Below, piece by piece: positions 12,190 to 27,000 of a stretch of DNA of 64,000 nucleotides. Origin of the DNA: Picocystis sp. L7 (Eukaryota; Chlorophyta; Picocystophyceae; Picocystales; Picocystaceae); the NCBI GenBank assembly GCA_020975725.1, contig QXJR01000005.1, forward strand, positions 124,001 through 188,000, given 5' to 3'. Position numbers and translations under genes: made by a program. The notes below the pieces were generated by a model. That model was not told the origin of the DNA. It did not search any database and saw only the letters and a list, made by a program, of their open reading frames with translations. The first letter of the stretch is position 1. Every line of letters begins with the position of its first letter.

Positions 12190-15100
12190 GGGTGTCCTCT
12201 GGGGGACGTTGACTGTCCTCTGGGGGACGTCGAGTGTCCTCTGGGGGACATTGAGTGTCCTCTGGGGGACATGTCCTCTGGGGGACATTGGGTGTCCTCT
12301 GGGGGACGTTGACTGTCCTCTGGGGGACGTCGAGTGTCCTCTGGGGGACGTCGAGTGTCCTCTGGGGGACATTAAGTGTCCTCTGGGGGACATTGGGTGT
12401 CCTCTGGGGGACGTTGACTGTCCTCTGGGGGACGTTGAGTGTCCTCTGGGGGACAATGGGTGTCCTCTGGGGGACAATGGGTGTCCTCTGGGGGACGTTG
12501 ACTGTCCTCTGGGGGACGTCGAGTGTCCTCTTGGGGACATTGAGTGTCCTCTGGGGGAAATGTCCTCTGGGGGACGTTGAGTGTCCTCTGGGGGACATTG
12601 AGTGTCCTCTGGGGGACATGTCCTCTGGGGGACATTGGGTGTCCTCTGGGGGACGTTGACTGTCCTCTGGGGGACGTTGAGTGTCCTCTGGGGGACATGT
12701 CCTCTGGGGGACGTTGAGTGTCCTCTGGGGGACAATGGGTGTCCTCTGGGGGACAATGGGTGTCCTCTGGGGGACATTGAGTGTCCTCTGGGGGACATGT
12801 CCTCTGGGGGACATTGGGTGTCCTCTGGGGGACGTTGACTGTCCTCTGGGGGACGTTGAGTGTCCTCTGGGGGACATGTCCTCTGGGGGACGTTGAGTGT
12901 CCTCTGGGGGACAATGGGTGTCCTCTGGGGGACAATGGGTGTCCTCTGGGGGACATTGAGTGTCCTCTGGGGGACATGTCCTCTGGGGGACATTGGGTGT
13001 CCTCTGGGGGACGTTGACTGTCCTCTGGGGGACGTCGAGTGTCCTCTTGGGGACATTGAGTGTCCTCTGGGGGACATGTCCTCTGGGGGACGTTGAGTGT
13101 CCTCTGGGGGACATGTCCTCTGGGGGACGTTGAGTGTCCTCTGAGGGACGTCGAGTGTCCTCTGGGGGACGTTGACTGTCCTCTGGGGGACGTTGACTGT
13201 CCTCTGGGGGACGTCGAGTGTCCTCTGGGGGACATTGAGTGTCCTCTGGGGGACATGTCCTCTGGGGGACATTGGGTGTCCTCTGGGGGACGTTGACTGT
13301 CCTCTGGGGGACGTCGAGTGTCCTCTGGGGGACGTCGAGTGTCCTCTGGGGGACATTAAGTGTCCTCTGGGGGACGTCGAGTGTCCTCTGGGGGACATGT
13401 CCTCTGGGGGACGTTGAGTGTCCTCTGGGGGACAATGGGTGTCCTCTGGGGGACGTTGACTGTCCTCTGGGGGACGTCGAGTGTCCTCTTGGGGACATTG
13501 AGTGTCCTCTGGGGGACATGTCCTCTGGGGGACGTTGAGTGTCCTCTGGGGGACATTGAGTGTCCTCTGGGGGACATGTCCTCTGGGGGACATTGGGTGT
13601 CCTCTGGGGGACGTTGACTGTCCTCTGGGGGACGTTGAGTGTCCTCTGGGGGACATGTCCTCTGGGGGACGTTGAGTGTCCTCTGGGGGACAATGGGTGT
13701 CCTCTGGGGGACAATGGGTGTCCTCTGGGGGACATTGAGTGTCCTCTGGGGGACATGTCCTCTGGGGGACATTGGGTGTCCTCTGGGGGACGTTGACTGT
13801 CCTCTGGGGGACGTTGAGTGTCCTCTGGGGGACATGTCCTCTGGGGGACGTTGAGTGTCCTCTGGGGGACAATGGGTGTCCTCTGGGGGACAATGGGTGT
13901 CCTCTGGGGGACATTGAGTGTCCTCTGGGGGACATGTCCTCTGGGGGACATTGGGTGTCCTCTGGGGGACGTTGACTGTCCTCTGGGGGACGTCGAGTGT
14001 CCTCTTGGGGACATTGAGTGTCCTCTGGGGGACATGTCCTCTGGGGGACATTGGGTGTCCTCTGGGGGACGTTGACTGTCCTCTGGGGGACGTCGAGTGT
14101 CCTCTTGGGGACGTTGAGTGTCCTCTGGGGGACAATGGGTGTCCTCTGGGGGACAATGGGTGTCCTCTGGGGGACGTTGACTGTCCTCTGGGGGACGTCG
14201 AGTGTCCTCTTGGGGACATTGAGTGTCCTCTGGGGGACATGTCCTCTGGGGGACGTTGAGTGTCCTCTGGGGGACATTGAGTGTCCTCTGGGGGACATGT
14301 CCTCTGGGGGACATTGGGTGTCCTCTGGGGGACGTTGACTGTCCTCTGGGGGACGTTGAGTGTCCTCTGGGGGACATGTCCTCTGGGGGACGTTGAGTGT
14401 CCTCTGGGGGACAATGGGTGTCCTCTGGGGGACAATGGGTGTCCTCTGGGGGACATTGAGTGTCCTCTGGGGGACATGTCCTCTGGGGGACATTGGGTGT
14501 CCTCTGGGGGACGTTGACTGTCCTCTGGGGGACGTTGAGTGTCCTCTGGGGGACATGTCCTCTGGGGGACGTTGAGTGTCCTCTGGGGGACAATGGGTGT
14601 CCTCTGGGGGACAATGGGTGTCCTCTGGGGGACATTGAGTGTCCTCTGGGGGACATGTCCTCTGGGGGACATTGGGTGTCCTCTGGGGGACGTTGACTGT
14701 CCTCTGGGGGACGTCGAGTGTCCTCTTGGGGACATTGAGTGTCCTCTGGGGGACATGTCCTCTGGGGGACGTTGAGTGTCCTCTGGGGGACATGTCCTCT
14801 GGGGGACGTTGAGTGTCCTCTGAGGGACGTCGAGTGTCCTCTGGGGGACGTTGACTGTCCTCTGGGGGACGTTGACTGTCCTCTGGGGGACGTCGAGTGT
14901 CCTCTGGGGGACATTGAGTGTCCTCTGGGGGACATGTCCTCTGGGGGACATGTCCTCTGGGGGACGTTGACTGTCCTCTGGGGGACGTTGAGTGTCCTCT
15001 GGGGGACATGTCCTCTGGGGGACGTTGAGTGTCCTCTGGGGGACATGTCCTCTGGGGGACGTTGAGTGTCCTCTGGGGGACAATGGGTGTCCTCTGGGGG

Positions 15101-18070
15101 ACAATGGGTGTCCTCTGGGGGACATTGAGTGTCCTCTGGGGGACATGTCCTCTGGGGGACATTGGGTGTCCTCTGGGGGACGTTGACTGTCCTCTGGGGG
15201 ACGTTGAGTGTCCTCTGGGGGACATGTCCTCTGGGGGACGTTGAGTGTCCTCTGGGGGACAATGGGTGTCCTCTGGGGGACAATGGGTGTCCTCTGGGGG
15301 ACATTGAGTGTCCTCTGGGGGACATGTCCTCTGGGGGACATTGGGTGTCCTCTGGGGGACGTTGACTGTCCTCTGGGGGACGTCGAGTGTCCTCTTGGGG
15401 ACGTTGAGTGTCCTCTGGGGGACAATGGGTGTCCTCTGGGGGACAATGGGTGTCCTCTGGGGGACGTTGACTGTCCTCTGGGGGACGTCGAGTGTCCTCT
15501 TGGGGACATTGAGTGTCCTCTGGGGGACATGTCCTCTGGGGGACGTTGAGTGTCCTCTGGGGGACATTGAGTGTCCTCTGGGGGACATTGGGTGTCCTCT
15601 GGGGGACGTTGACTGTCCTCTGGGGGACGTTGAGTGTCCTCTGGGGGACATGTCCTCTGGGGGACGTTGAGTGTCCTCTGGGGGACAATGGGTGTCCTCT
15701 GGGGGACAATGGGTGTCCTCTGGGGGACATTGAGTGTCCTCTAGGGGACATGTCCTCTGGGGGACATTGGGTGTCCTCTGGGGGACGTTGACTGTCCTCT
15801 GGGGGACGTTGAGTGTCCTCTGGGGGACATGTCCTCTGGGGGACGTTGAGTGTCCTCTGGGGGACAATGGGTGTCCTCTGGGGGACAATGGGTGTCCTCT
15901 GGGGGACATTGAGTGTCCTCTGGGGGACATGTCCTCTGGGGGACATTGGGTGTCCTCTGGGGGACGTTGACTGTCCTCTGGGGGACGTCGAGTGTCCTCT
16001 TGGGGACATTGAGTGTCCTCTGGGGGACATGTCCTCTGGGGGACATTGGGTGTCCTCTGGGGGACGTTGACTGTCCTCTGGGGGACGTCGAGTGTCCTCT
16101 TGGGGACGTTGAGTGTCCTCTGGGGGACAATGGGTGTCCTCTGGGGGACAATGGGTGTCCTCTGGGGGACGTTGACTGTCCTCTGGGGGACGTCGAGTGT
16201 CCTCTTGGGGACATTGAGTGTCCTCTGGGGGACATGTCCTCTGGGGGACGTTGAGTGTCCTCTGGGGGACATTGAGTGTCCTCTGGGGGACATGTCCTCT
16301 GGGGGACATTGGGTGTCCTCTGGGGGACGTTGACTGTCCTCTGGGGGACGTTGAGTGTCCTCTGGGGGACATGTCCTCTGGGGGACGTTGACTGTCCTCT
16401 GGGGGACGTTGACTTTCCTCTGGGGGACGTCGAGTGTCCTCTGGGGGACATTGAGTGTCCTCTGGGGGACGTCGAGTGTCCTCTGGGGGACATGTCCTCT
16501 GGGGGACGTTGAGTGTCCTCTGGGGGACAATGGGTGTCCTCTGGGGGACGTTGACTGTCCTCTGGGGGACGTCGAGTGTCCTCTTGGGGACATTGAGTGT
16601 CCTCTGGGGGACATGTCCTCCGGGGGACGTTGAGTGTCCTCTGGGGGACATTGAGTGTCCTCTGGGGGACATGTCCTCTGGGGGACATGTCCTCTGGGGG
16701 ACATTGGGTGTCCTCTGGGGGACGTTGACTGTCCTCTGGGGGACGTTGGGTGTCCTCTGGGGGACGTTGAGTGTCCTCTGGGGGACAATGGGTGTCCTCT
16801 GGGGGACAATGGGTGTCCTCTGGGGGACATTGAGTGTCCTCTGGGGGACATGTCCTCTGGGGGACATTGGGTGTCCTCTGGGGGACGTTGACTATCCTCT
16901 GGGGGACGTTGATTGTCCTCTGGGGGACGTCGCGTGTCCTCTGAGGGACGTCGAGTGTCCTCTGGGGGACGTTGACTGTCCTCTGGGGGACGTTGACTGT
17001 CCTCTGGGGGACGTCGAGTGTCCTCTGGGGGACATTGAGTGTCCTCTGGGGGACATGTCCTCTGGGGGACATTGGGTGTCCTCTGGGGGACGTTGACTGT
17101 CCTCTGGGGGACGTCGAGTGTCCTCTGGGGGACGTCGAGTGTCCTCTGGGGGACATTAAGTGTCCTCTGGGGGACGTCGAGTGTCCTCTGGGGGACATGT
17201 CCTCTGGGGGACGTTGAGTGTCCTCTGGGGGACAATGGGTGTCCTCTGGGGGACGTTGACTGTCCTCTGGGGGACGTCGAGTGTCCTCTTGGGGACATTG
17301 AGTGTCCTCTGGGGGACATGTCCTCTGGGGGACGTTGAGTGTCCTCTGGGGGACATTGAGTGTCCTCTGGGGGACATGTCCTCTGGGGGACATTGGGTGT
17401 CCTCTGGGGGACGTTGACTGTCCTCTGGGGGACGTTGAGTGTCCTCTGGGGGACATGTCCTCTGGGGGACGTTGAGTGTCCTCTGGGGGACAATGGGTGT
17501 CCTCTGGGGGACAATGGGTGTCCTCTGGGGGACATTGAGTGTCCTCTGGGGGACATGTCCTCTGGGGGACATTGGGTGTCCTCTGGGGGACGTTGACTGT
17601 CCTCTGGGGGACGTTGAGTGTCCTCTGGGGGACATGTCCTCTGGGGGACGTTGAGTGTCCTCTGGGGGACAATGGGTGTCCTCTGGGGGACAATGGGTGT
17701 CCTCTGGGGGACATTGAGTGTCCTCTGGGGGACATGTCCTCTGGGGGACATTGGGTGTCCTCTGGGGGACGTTGACTGTCCTCTGGGGGACGTCGAGTGT
17801 CCTCTTGGGGACATTGAGTGTCCTCTGGGGGACATGTCCTCTGGGGGACATTGGGTGTCCTCTGGGGGACGTTGACTGTCCTCTGGGGGACGTCGAGTGT
17901 CCTCTTGGGGACGTTGAGTGTCCTCTGGGGGACAATGGGTGTCCTCTGGGGGACAATGGGTGTCCTCTGGGGGACGTTGACTGTCCTCTGGGGGACGTCG
18001 AGTGTCCTCTTGGGGACATTGAGTGTCCTCTGGGGGACATGTCCTCTGGGGGACGTTGAGTGTCCTCTGG
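12190..18070 (+). repeat. internal segmental duplication, copy 2
   Basis: This is the partner of about 5460-11330. Spacer order and rare core variants match the first copy apart from one short-unit difference and a few substitutions. For example, copy 1 has CTAGGGG near 9639 where this copy has CTGGGGG near 16381. Confidence 0.75.
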
Positions 18071-21000
18071 GGGACATTGAGTGTCCTCTGGGGGACATGT
18101 CCTCTGGGGGACATGTCCTCTGGGGGACATTGGGTGTCCTCTGGGGGACGTTGACTGTCCTCTGGGGGACGTTGGGTGTCCTCTGGGGGACGTTGACTGT
18201 CCTCTGGGGGACGTCGAGTGTCCTCTGGGGGACGTCGAGTGTCCTCTGGGGGACATTGAGTGTCCTCTGGGGGACATGTCCTCTGGGGGACGTTGAGTGT
18301 CCTCTGGGGGACATTGGGTGTCCTCTGGGGGACGTTGACTGTCCTCTGGGGGACGTCGAGTGTCCTCTGGGGGACGTCGAGTGTCCTCTGGGGGACATTG
18401 AGTGTCCTCTGGGGGACATGTCCTCTGGGGGACATTGGGTGTCCTCTGGGGGACGTTGACTGTCCTCTGGGGGACGTTGAGTGTCCTCTGGGGGACATGT
18501 CCTCTGGGGGACGTTGAGTGTCCTCTGGGGGACAATGGGTGTCCTCTGGGGGACAATGGGTGTCCTCTGGGGGACATTGAGTGTCCTCTGGGGGACATGT
18601 CCTCTGGGGGACATTGGGTGTCCTCTGGGGGACGTTGACTGTCCTCTGGGGGACGTCGAGTGTCCTCTTGGGGACATTGAGTGTCCTCTGGGGGACATGT
18701 CCTCTGGGGGACATTGGGTGTCCTCTGGGGGACGTTGACTGTCCTCTGGGGGACGTCGAGTGTCCTCTTGGGGACGTTGAGTGTCCTCTGGGGGACAATG
18801 GGTGTCCTCTGGGGGACAATGGGTGTCCTCTGGGGGACGTTGACTGTCCTCTGGGGGACGTCGAGTGTCCTCTTGGGGACATTGAGTGTCCTCTGGGGGA
18901 CATGTCCTCTGGGGGACGTTGAGTGTCCTCTGGGGGACATTGAGTGTCCTCTGGGGGACATGTCCTCTGGGGGACATTGGGTGTCCTCTGGGGGACGTTG
19001 ACTGTCCTCTGGGGGACGTTGAGTGTCCTCTGGGGGACATGTCCTCTGGGGGACGTTGAGTGTCCTCTGGGGGACAATGGGTGTCCTCTGGGGGACAATG
19101 GGTGTCCTCTGGGGGACATTGAGTGTCCTCTGGGGGACATGTCCTCTGGGGGACATTGGGTGTCCTCTGGGGGACGTTGACTGTCCTCTGGGGGACGTTG
19201 AGTGTCCTCTGGGGGACATGTCCTCTGGGGGACGTTGAGTGTCCTCTGGGGGACAATGGGTGTCCTCTGGGGGACAATGGGTGTCCTCTGGGGGACATTG
19301 AGTGTCCTCTGGGGGACATGTCCTCTGGGGGACATTGGGTGTCCTCTGGGGGACGTTGACTGTCCTCTGGGGGACGTCGAGTGTCCTCTTGGGGACATTG
19401 AGTGTCCTCTGGGGGACATGTCCTCTGGGGGACATTGGGTGTCCTCTGGGGGACGTTGACTGTCCTCTGGGGGACGTCGAGTGTCCTCTTGGGGACGTTG
19501 AGTGTCCTCTGGGGGACAATGGGTGTCCTCTGGGGGACAATGGGTGTCCTCTGGGGGACGTTGACTGTCCTCTGGGGGACGTCGAGTGTCCTCTTGGGGA
19601 CATTGAGTGTCCTCTGGGGGACATGTCCTCTGGGGGACGTTGAGTGTCCTCTGGGGGACATTGAGTGTCCTCTGGGGGACATGTCCTCTGGGGGACATGT
19701 CCTCTGGGGGACATTGGGTGTCCTCTGGGGGACGTTGACTGTCCTCTGGGGGACGTTGAGTGTCCTCTGGGGGACATGTCCTCTGGGGGACGTTGAGTGT
19801 CCTCTGGGGGACAATGGGTGTCCTCTGGGGGACAATGGGTGTCCTCTGGGGGACATTGAGTGTCCTCTGGGGGACATGTCCTCTGGGGGACATTGGGTGT
19901 CCTCTGGGGGACGTTGACTGTCCTCTGGGGGACGTTGAGTGTCCTCTGGGGGACATGTCCTCTGGGGGACGTTGAGTGTCCTCTGGGGGACAATGGGTGT
20001 CCTCTGGGGGACAATGGGTGTCCTCTGGGGGACATTGGGTGTCCTCTGGGGGACGTTGACTGTCCTCTGGGGGACGTCGAGTGTCCTCTTGGGGACATTG
20101 AGTGTCCTCTGGGGGACATGTCCTCTGGGGGACATTGGGTGTCCTCTGGGGGACGTTGACTGTCCTCTGGGGGACGTCGAGTGTCCTCTTGGGGACGTTG
20201 AGTGTCCTCTGGGGGACAATGGGTGTCCTCTGGGGGACAATGGGTGTCCTCTGGGGGACGTTGACTGTCCTCTGGGGGACGTCGAGTGTCCTCTTGGGGA
20301 CATTGAGTGTCCTCTGGGGGACATGTCCTCTGGGGGACGTTGAGTGTCCTCTGGGGGACATTGAGTGTCCTCTGGGGGACATGTCCTCTGGGGGACATTG
20401 GGTGTCCTCTGGGGGACGTTGACTGTCCTCTGGGGGACGTTGAGTGTCCTCTGGGGGACATGTCCTCTGGGGGACGTTGACTGTCCTCTGGGGGACGTTG
20501 ACTGTCCTCTGGGGGACGTCGAGTGTCCTCTGGGGGACATTGAGTGTCCTCTGGGGGACATGTCCTCTGGGGGACATTGGGTGTCCTCTGGGGGACGTTG
20601 ACTGTCCTCTGGGGGACGTTGAGTGTCCTCTGGGGGACATGTCCTCTGGGGGACGTTGAGTGTCCTCTGGGGGACAATGGGTGTCCTCTGGGGGACAATG
20701 GGTGTCCTCTGGGGGACATTGAGTGTCCTCTGGGGGACATGTCCTCTGGGGCACATTGGGTGTCCTCTGGGGGACGTTGACTGTCCTCTGGGGGACGTCG
20801 AGTGTCCTCTTGGGGACATTGAGTGTCCTCTGGGGGACATGTCCTCTGGGGGACGTTGAGTGTCCTCTGGGGGACATTGAGTGTCCTCTGGGGGACATGT
20901 CCTCTGGGGGACATGTCCTCTGGGGGACATTGGGTGTCCTCTGGGGGACGTTGACTGTCCTCTGGGGGACGTTGGGTGTCCTCTGGGGGACGTTGAGTGT

Positions 21001-24000
21001 CCTCTGGGGGACAATGGGTGTCCTCTGGGGGACAATGGGTGTCCTCTGGGGGACATTGAGTGTCCTCTGGGGGACATGTCCTCTGGGGGACATTGGGTGT
21101 CCTCTGGGGGACGTTGACTATCCTCTGGGGGACGTTGATTGTCCTCTGGGGGACGTCGCGTGTCCTCTGAGGGACGTCGAGTGTCCTCTGGGGGACGTTG
21201 ACTGTCCTCTGGGGGACGTTGACTGTCCTCTGGGGGACGTCGAGTGTCCTCTGGGGGACATTGAGTGTCCTCTGGGGGACATGTCCTCTGGGGGACATTG
21301 GGTGTCCTCTGGGGGACGTTGACTGTCCTCTGGGGGACGTCGAGTGTCCTCTGGGGGACGTCGAGTGTCCTCTGGGGGACATTAAGTGTCCTCTGGGGGA
21401 CGTCGAGTGTCCTCTTGGGGACGTTGAGTGTCCTCTGGGGGACAATGGGTGTCCTCTGGGGGACAATGGGTGTCCTCTGGGGGACGTTGACTGTCCTCTG
21501 GGGGACGTCGAGTGTCCTCTTGGGGACATTGAGTGTCCTCTGGGGGACATGTCCTCTGGGGGACGTTGAGTGTCCTCTGGGGGACATTGAGTGTCCTCTG
21601 GGGGACATGTCCTCTGGGGGACATTGGGTGTCCTCTGGGGGACGTTGACTGTCCTCTGGGGGACGTTGAGTGTCCTCTGGGGGACATGTCCTCTGGGGGA
21701 CGTTGAGTGTCCTCTGGGGGACAATGGGTGTCCTCTGGGGGACAATGGGTGTCCTCTGGGGGACATTGAGTGTCCTCTGGGGGACATGTCCTCTGGGGGA
21801 CATTGGGTGTCCTCTGGGGGACGTTGACTGTCCTCTGGGGGACGTTGAGTGTCCTCTGGGGGACATGTCCTCTGGGGGACGTTGAGTGTCCTCTGGGGGA
21901 CAATGGGTGTCCTCTGGGGGACAATGGGTGTCCTCTGGGGGACATTGAGTGTCCTCTGGGGGACATGTCCTCTGGGGGACATTGGGTGTCCTCTGGGGGA
22001 CGTTGACTGTCCTCTGGGGGACGTCGAGTGTCCTCTTGGGGACATTGAGTGTCCTCTGGGGGACATGTCCTCTGGGGGACATTGGGTGTCCTCTGGGGGA
22101 CGTTGACTGTCCTCTGGGGGACGTCGAGTGTCCTCTTGGGGACGTTGAGTGTCCTCTGGGGGACAATGGGTGTCCTCTGGGGGACAATGGGTGTCCTCTG
22201 GGGGACGTTGACTGTCCTCTGGGGGACGTCGAGTGTCCTCTTGGGGACATTGAGTGTCCTCTGGGGGACATGTCCTCTGGGGGACGTTGAGTGTCCTCTG
22301 GGGGACATTGAGTGTCCTCTGGGGGACATGTCCTCTGGGGGACATGTCCTCTGGGGGACATTGGGTGTCCTCTGGGGGACGTTGACTGTCCTCTGGGGGA
22401 CGTTGGGTGTCCTCTGGGGGACGTTGACTGTCCTCTGGGGGACGTCGAGTGTCCTCTGGGGGACGTCGAGTGTCCTCTGGGGGACATTGAGTGTCCTCTG
22501 GGGGACATGTCCTCTGGGGGACGTTGAGTGTCCTCTGGGGGACATTGGGTGTCCTCTGGGGGACGTTGACTGTCCTCTGGGGGACGTCGAGTGTCCTCTG
22601 GGGGACGTCGAGTGTCCTCTGGGGGACATTGAGTGTCCTCTGGGGGACATGTCCTCTGGGGGACATTGGGTGTCCTCTGGGGGACGTTGACTGTCCTCTG
22701 GGGGACGTTGAGTGTCCTCTGGGGGACATGTCCTCTGGGGGACGTTGAGTGTCCTCTGGGGGACAATGGGTGTCCTCTGGGGGACAATGGGTGTCCTCTG
22801 GGGGACATTGAGTGTCCTCTGGGGGACATGTCCTCTGGGGGACATTGGGTGTCCTCTGGGGGACGTTGACTGTCCTCTGGGGGACGTCGAGTGTCCTCTT
22901 GGGGACATTGAGTGTCCTCTGGGGGACATGTCCTCTGGGGGACATTGGGTGTCCTCTGGGGGACGTTGACTGTCCTCTGGGGGACGTCGAGTGTCCTCTT
23001 GGGGACGTTGAGTGTCCTCTGGGGGACAATGGGTGTCCTCTGGGGGACAATGGGTGTCCTCTGGGGGACGTTGACTGTCCTCTGGGGGACGTCGAGTGTC
23101 CTCTTGGGGACATTGAGTGTCCTCTGGGGGACATGTCCTCTGGGGGACGTTGAGTGTCCTCTGGGGGACATTGAGTGTCCTCTGGGGGACATGTCCTCTG
23201 GGGGACATTGGGTGTCCTCTGGGGGACGTTGACTGTCCTCTGGGGGACGTTGAGTGTCCTCTGGGGGACATGTCCTCTGGGGGACGTTGAGTGTCCTCTG
23301 GGGGACAATGGGTGTCCTCTGGGGGACAATGGGTGTCCTCTGGGGGACATTGAGTGTCCTCTGGGGGACATGTCCTCTGGGGGACATTGGGTGTCCTCTG
23401 GGGGACGTTGACTGTCCTCTGGGGGACGTTGAGTGTCCTCTGGGGGACATGTCCTCTGGGGGACGTTGAGTGTCCTCTGGGGGACAATGGGTGTCCTCTA
23501 GGGGACAATGGGTGTCCTCTGGGGGACATTGAGTGTCCTCTGGGGGACATGTCCTCTGGGGGACATTGGGTGTCCTCTGGGGGACGTTGACTGTCCTCTG
23601 GGGGACGTCGAGTGTCCTCTTGGGGACATTGAGTGTCCTCTGGGGGACATGTCCTCTGGGGGACATTGGGTGTCCTCTGGGGGACGTTGACTGTCCTCTG
23701 GGGGACGTCGAGTGTCCTCTTGGGGACGTTGAGTGTCCTCTGGGGGACAATGGGTGTCCTCTGGGGGACAATGGGTGTCCTCTGGGGGACGTTGACTGTC
23801 CTCTGGGGGACGTCGAGTGTCCTCTTGGGGACATTGAGTGTCCTCTGGGGGACATGTCCTCTGGGGGACGTTGAGTGTCCTCTGGGGGACATTGAGTGTC
23901 CTCTGGGGGACATGTCCTCTGGGGGACATGTCCTCTGGGGGACATTGGGTGTCCTCTGGGGGACGTTGACTGTCCTCTGGGGGACGTTGGGTGTCCTCTG

Positions 24001-27000
24001 GGGGACGTTGACTGTCCTCTGGGGGACGTCGAGTGTCCTCTGGGGGACGTCGAGTGTCCTCTGGGGGACATTGAGTGTCCTCTGGGGGACATGTCCTCTG
24101 GGGGACGTTGAGTGTCCTCTGGGGGACATTGGGTGTCCTCTGGGGGACGTTGACTGTCCTCTGGGGGACGTCGAGTGTCCTCTGGGGGACGTCGAGTGTC
24201 CTCTGGGGGACATTGAGTGTCCTCTGGGGGACATGTCCTCTGGGGGACATTGGGTGTCCTCTGGGGGACGTTGACTGTCCTCTGGGGGACGTTGAGTGTC
24301 CTCTGGGGGACATGTCCTCTGGGGGACGTTGAGTGTCCTCTGGGGGACAATGGGTGTCCTCTGGGGGACAATGGGTGTCCTCTGGGGGACATTGAGTGTC
24401 CTCTGGGGGACATGTCCTCTGGGGGACATTGGGTGTCCTCTGGGGGACGTTGACTGTCCTCTGGGGGACGTCGAGTGTCCTCTTGGGGACATTGAGTGTC
24501 CTCTGGGGGACATGTCCTCTGGGGGACATTGGGTGTCCTCTGGGGGACGTTGACTGTCCTCTGGGGGACGTCGAGTGTCCTCTTGGGGACGTTGAGTGTC
24601 CTCTGGGGGACAATGGGTGTCCTCTGGGGGACAATGGGTGTCCTCTGGGGGACGTTGACTGTCCTCTGGGGGACGTCGAGTGTCCTCTTGGGGACATTGA
24701 GTGTCCTCTGGGGGACATGTCCTCTGGGGGACGTTGAGTGTCCTCTGGGGGACATTGAGTGTCCTCTGGGGGACATGTCCTCTGGGGGACATTGGGTGTC
24801 CTCTGGGGGACGTTGACTGTCCTCTGGGGGACGTTGAGTGTCCTCTGGGGGACATGTCCTCTGGGGGACGTTGAGTGTCCTCTGGGGGACAATGGGTGTC
24901 CTCTGGGGGACAATGGGTGTCCTCTGGGGGACATTGAGTGTCCTCTGGGGGACATGTCCTCTGGGGGACATTGGGTGTCCTCTGGGGGACGTTGACTGTC
25001 CTCTGGGGGACGTTGAGTGTCCTCTGGGGGACATGTCCTCTGGGGGACGTTGAGTGTCCTCTGGGGGACAATGGGTGTCCTCTGGGGGACAATGGGTGTC
25101 CTCTGGGGGACATTGAGTGTCCTCTGGGGGACATGTCCTCTGGGGGACATTGGGTGTCCTCTGGGGGACGTTGACTGTCCTCTGGGGGACGTCGAGTGTC
25201 CTCTTGGGGACATTGAGTGTCCTCTGGGGGACATGTCCTCTGGGGGACATTGGGTGTCCTCTGGGGGACGTTGACTGTCCTCTGGGGGACGTCGAGTGTC
25301 CTCTTGGGGACGTTGAGTGTCCTCTGGGGGACAATGGGTGTCCTCTGGGGGACAATGGGTGTCCTCTGGGGGACGTTGACTGTCCTCTGGGGGACGTCGA
25401 GTGTCCTCTTGGGGACATTGAGTGTCCTCTGGGGGACATGTCCTCTGGGGGACGTTGAGTGTCCTCTGGGGGACATTGAGTGTCCTCTGGGGGACATGTC
25501 CTCTGGGGGACATGTCCTCTGGGGGACATTGGGTGTCCTCTGGGGGACGTTGACTGTCCTCTGGGGGACGTTGAGTGTCCTCTGGGGGACATGTCCTCTG
25601 GGGGACGTTGAGTGTCCTCTGGGGGACAATGGGTGTCCTCTGGGGGACAATGGGTGTCCTCTGGGGGACGTTGACTGTCCTCTGGGGGACATGTCCTCTG
25701 GGGGACATTGGGTGTCCTCTGGGGGACGTTGACTGTCCTCTGGGGGACGTTGAGTGTCCTCTGGGGGACATGTCCTCTGGGGGACGTTGAGTGTCCTCTG
25801 GGGGACAATGGGTGTCCTCTGGGGGACAATGGGTGTCCTCTGGGGGACATTGGGTGTCCTCTGGGGGACGTTGACTGTCCTCTGGGGGACGTCGAGTGTC
25901 CTCTTGGGGACATTGAGTGTCCTCTGGGGGACATGTCCTCTGGGGGACATTGGGTGTCCTCTGGGGGACGTTGACTGTCCTCTGGGGGACGTCGAGTGTC
26001 CTCTTGGGGACGTTGAGTGTCCTCTGGGGGACAATGGGTGTCCTCTGGGGGACAATGGGTGTCCTCTGGGGGACATTGAGTGTCCTCTGGGGGACATGTC
26101 CTCTGGGGGACATTGGGTGTCCTCTGGGGGACGTTGACTGTCCTCTGGGGGACGTCGAGTGTCCTCTTGGGGACATTGAGTGTCCTCTGGGGGACATGTC
26201 CTCTGGGGGACGTTGAGTGTCCTCTGGGGGACATTGAGTGTCCTCTGGGGGACATGTACTCTGGGGGACGTTGAGTGTCCTCTGGGGGACATGTCCTCTG
26301 GGGACAATGGGTGTCCTCTGGGGGACATTGAGTGTCCTCTGGGGGACGTCGAGTGTCCTCTGGGGGACATGTCCTCTGGGGGACGTTGAGTGTCCTCTGG
26401 GGGACAATGGGTGTCCTCTGGGGGACAATGGGTGTCCTCTGGGGGACGTTGACTGTCCTCTGGGGGACGTCGAGTGTCCTCTTGGGGACATTGAGTGTCC
26501 TCTGGGGGACATGTCCTCTGGGGGACGTTGAGTGTCCTCTGGGGGACATTGAGTGTCCTCTGGGGGACATGTCCTCTGGGGGACATGTCCTCTGGGGGAC
26601 GTTGACTGTCCTCTGGGGGACGTTGAGTGTCCTCTGGGGGACATGTCCTCTGGGGGACGTTGAGTGTCCTCTGGGGGACAATGGGTGTCCTCTGGGGGAC
26701 AATGGGTGTCCTCTGGGGGACATTGAGTGTCCTCTGGGGGACATGTCCTCTGGGGGACATTGGGTGTCCTCTGGGGGACGTTGACTGTCCTCTGGGGGAC
26801 GTTGAGTGTCCTCTGGGGGACATGTCCTCTGGGGGACGTTGAGTGTCCTCTGGGGGACAATGGGTGTCCTCTGGGGGACAATGGGTGTCCTCTGGGGGAC
26901 ATTGAGTGTCCTCTGGGGGACATGTCCTCTGGGGGACATTGGGTGTCCTCTGGGGGACGTTGACTGTCCTCTGGGGGACGTCGAGTGTCCTCTTGGGGAC

